Assembly (NCBI RefSeq): GCF_048544455.1
Contig: NC_133537.1
Span: 20,831,541 to 20,895,540, forward strand
Direction of reading: 5' to 3'
Source: Silene latifolia
Lineage: Eukaryota > Streptophyta > Magnoliopsida > Caryophyllales > Caryophyllaceae
DNA length: 64,000 bases
Shown: piece by piece, positions 60,981 to 64,000 of the stretch
Layout of the letters: each line of letters opens with the position of its first letter
Numbering within the stretch: the first letter of the stretch is position 1
The notes under the pieces: model-generated
Databases searched by the model: none
The model's input: only the letters and a program-made list of their open reading frames with translations
Told to the model about the DNA's origin: nothing
Translations under genes and position numbers: made by a program

Positions 60981-61099
60981 ATGAGTAGTCAATACTTGAT
61001 TACTACTTCATATTCTATAATCCAATTTAGATCTTGTATGTAGTTGTTCATCTCAACACAATTGAAATGACATGACTCATCATGTTAAGCCTATGAATA

Positions 61100-63000
61100 G
61101 GCATTGTAGTAGGTCTTAGCAGCTCCCTGCTCAACCTTGCTACATACTTGTTTTCCTTTCGTAATGTATACATTTGCATTACAGAACTTTCTGAGTACGT
61201 GTCTAGATCCAATCTAGACATAGGCCATCTAGCCTTAGAATAGCTCCCACTGTTTTCACTATTGTGCGGGACTCATCCTTCTTGCACATCTCATGATTGC
61301 AAGTGTACTCAATTTCCATTGTAAATATCTCTCATTGTTCTTTATTGCCTAGAACGATTCTAGCAAATCTATTTCTTAAATAACATAGCCACAATGGTTC
61401 CTTAACCATCCTAATGTGTTTTGATTATGGTTTTGTCGTAAACCATGCGCAATCTCAATTGTCAATTGTCATTTGTGTAACACCCTTATACAAAATTGCA
61501 TCAAAAACACTTTGCTTACCATCCTTAATGCTTCTGCAAGTACTTAAGGTTAATCTTTATGGCTTACTTGGTAACTATTACTTAAATTCGATTTGAAACA
61601 ATTCATCATACTCAAAGTATATGAAGTGTTTTACATCATTTCCTATTTAATTGATTCGGCAGCGGAAGCAAATGGAATCAATCAAATATGTTCAACTCGA
61701 TTGAACTAATCATGAATCTTATCAACATAAGACTTCCTTATTTGATGCTAATATCATGTAGATTTATCTCCGTAAATCCGGATATTAAAGATGTATTGTA
61801 ATACTCCATAAGTGTCAAATCATTCCCAATGATCAATATATCATCCACATATAAGACTAATTAAAATTTCCGTAACCCCCACTAAACTCCATGTATAAAC
61901 ACAACTTCTCGACTTATCGAGAAAAGTTTTATAATCATGATAAAAACATTGATTCCAACTCATTGATGTCCTACTTAAAACCCTCTCTTAAGTTTCACAT
62001 TATCTTAGGATTGCAAGAATCTACAAAACTCATGACATGTATTGAATAGATTCCTTCTAATTGAAGAAGTGGGTTTTAGATTCACTCGCTATATATCTCA
62101 TAATGAAACACAATTCCTAAGAAGATCCAAATAGACTTAAGCATTTAAACTAGTGCAAAATCCTTTGCCACCAATCAAGCTTTGATATCTAACAATTCAC
62201 TTGGAATTTATTTCGGATTTTCATGGCTCTAAGCCTTGTATTGAGTTGTGACTTAAACACTCTCATGTAAATCATATGTTCATTACTTTCCAGAAGTAAT
62301 CAACTTGAATCAAACAATTTCTTTGTAAGTTGCAAGCTCTTTACTTTCTAAAAGTAACACTAATTCATCATCTTCAACAAGTGATGACTTTAACCTCCTA
62401 GGTTTTGAAGAAACAACGTCTTACACAAAATGTCTCATGTAGCCAAGAAAGACCAGTTTCTCGCGACATAACATCCTTTGTGGCTCTAACGTCTTACACA
62501 AAACGTCTCATGTAGCCAAGAAAGACCAGTTTCTCGCGACATAACATCATTTATGGCTCTTGAATGATTTCTCCCACTCTGTCTTCTAGAAATAAACTTG
62601 TATTTTAGAAAGACAGCTTCACGAGCCACAAACCCGTTGTACTCGTGATTATAATAAGGAAAAATGAGCATTTGTTTCTTTTGAAAACTTACAAACATGG
62701 TACCTTACTATTTCATATCTCATATGATTCGTTTTAGATTTAGTGGAAAAATAATTTAGACAAAATGATAAAATCCCCAAAAGGATCAAGTAATTCAAAG
62801 TAACTTGATTGAAGTCCAAACCATATCGAATAGCGTTTGATTTCTTTATCCAACCACACATTATCCCATAATGCGTGCTAAGAGAGATTAATTTGTGATA
62901 CTATATCACATTTCCTTTGGCTTATATCAAAGTCTTCACTTTGATAATCACATCACGACTAAATCGTGATTCTTTGAACTCTTTGAACTTCTTCAAAAAT
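61100..63000 (-). pseudogene. Decayed Ty1/copia pol remnant
   Basis: On the minus strand 62653-62567 reads NHEYNGFVAREAVFLKYKF followed by ISRRQSGRN, the segment between integrase and RT of copia polyproteins. Further on, near 61960-62000, there is a degenerate version of the GLKQAS-SWN region. 61857-61819 reads VLYVDDILIIGND, the catalytic RT block. Stops and frame changes occur throughout. No LTR was recognised. It is not related in detail to the copia element at 15805. Confidence 0.7.
62417..62563 (+). repeat. Tandem duplication, 73-bp period, in the copia remnant
   Basis: CGTCTTACACAAAA, then GTCTCATGTAGCCAAGAAAG, ACCAGTTTCTCGCGACATAA and CATC, is present twice in a row with three or so differences. 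Confidence 0.85.
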
Positions 63001-64000
63001 TTCTCTATTTACCTTATTAAGTGAACACATTAGCGTCAACTTAAATCGTTGGTAAAAGAAAATGATCAACCTATTTTGGATTAATGATTTACAACCTCGA
63101 TCTCCTTTTCAACCAAAAGACACGAGAAATCTTGCTTTGAATACAAGATACGCATATACCATAAGATCTAATGGTTTCAAGAGTACTCGATAACTCTTTG
63201 CGTTCATCATTCCAGAATCTAAGGTTTAATCTTGGGTTACCAATTTGAGTCTTGCATTATCTTCATGATATATCATTCTAGTTTGGTTTAGAATATAATC
63301 ATCTTGATAATGGGCTAGCCATACATCAAATCATGGTGTATAGGGTCACAAAAGTGAAACCTCTTTTGTATCTTAACAAGTTTATATTCTTATTTAGAGT
63401 TTATGCACTTAATAGTTACAATTAAGTACAACTCTAAACCCAAAAACTAGATTGAGTACACAATGACTCTATCTCTCAACATCATTGTTGCTAGTTGTCA
63501 TATTCTAATCATCCTATGTATCAAATACAATGATGAAAACCACCACCGGTTTCTAATATTGACGAAGTAATACTAGCAAAATTTATGTTAATCGAATAAA
63601 CATTTAAAGAAGAAGGTTTCATTAGATGTCCCACAACTAACTTGTTGTTTCTTTAATAATTTGGGGTAGTTTCCTTTCTAGCGTCCAACAATTAAGACAA
63701 TGGAAATTTTAACGGTCGAGATTGATAGGTTTAGTTTCGTTATTCTCAATAACTTTACTTTTAACATTACCTTGTATCAATTCCATTCTAATTTTACTTC
63801 TTTAAACCTCACCCTTTTCTGAACGGTTTAAGAGAATGCTCCCACTCATTTCAATGAGTCTTTGCTAAGAGAAGCAATATGGAAATTCATGAAGACTACT
63901 CGTCGTTCGTTTGTTTAGTTTTAAAACTTTCATTGAAGTAGTTGCGGTATTTTGGTCAATTTTGATTTCAAACAAATCTAGTTACCAAAATGATGTAATA
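63001..64000. other. AT-rich DNA, probably more of the copia remnant
   Basis: No open frame with family resemblance. A minus-strand GAG or leader part of the remnant would be expected here, but I cannot identify a motif. Confidence 0.3.

Overview
This is plant nuclear DNA, almost certainly from a eudicot. It holds a five-exon D-type cyclin gene with canonical GT–AG introns, Ty3/gypsy and Ty1/copia elements with plant-type primer sites, a plant LINE with a terminal RNase H, a MuDR-like transposon and long AT-rich spacers. No bacterial operon, rRNA or tRNA was seen. I cannot name the species.

Layout. (1) 1-34,835 is a nested retrotransposon stack. The oldest layer is the 3' end of an Athila-like element: internal spacer 2004-4027, then an LTR that starts at 4028 and resumes at 34463. 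A Tat-lineage Ty3/gypsy element (5182-34457, TSD GATTT, LTRs about 2.37 kb) sits inside that LTR. It carries gag-pro-RT-RH-RH-IN on the plus strand (8350-15124) and two intron-containing genes on the minus strand between pol and the 3' LTR: a DUF7745-like gene (start 26144) and a seven-exon plant mobile domain (PMD) gene (31175 down to 27036). A Ty1/copia element (15805-24689, TSD TTTTC) interrupts the first, and a solo LTR (27969-29486, TSD GCGCC) interrupts exon 4 of the second. A third, inverted LTR of the same gypsy family occupies 1-2003.

(2) 34,836-40,658 is a small host island. Its one confident gene is a CYCD5-type cyclin on the minus strand (39853 to 37923), with an E2F-like site about 220 bp upstream of the ATG.

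(3) 40,659-48,553 is a nearly complete but decayed LINE with a 19-bp TSD. Its ORF2 is split by another solo LTR (43968-45255).

(4) 48,554-56,880 is AT-rich: a 5'-truncated minus-strand LINE copy (49752-50145, 16-bp TSD), diverged dispersed repeats, and three tandem copies of a roughly 644-bp unit (54201-56121).

(5) 56,880-60,800 is a MuDR-like transposon: a minus-strand transposase held in one frame with three nonsense codons, plus a small divergent gene for a GRF-type zinc-finger/membrane protein. (6) 60,840-64,000 holds a heavily decayed minus-strand Ty1/copia remnant.

The most interesting part is the gypsy element. Its two antisense genes keep their introns, as expected if replication uses only sense RNA. 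Both have a promoter region that resembles the element's own LTR promoter (GACGCAGCA/TGCTGCGCC motif next to TATA(A)ATAGAG). Most disabling stop codons across unrelated elements fit single C:G to T:A transitions, as expected for methylated, silenced DNA. All boundaries, splice sites and counts were read by eye.
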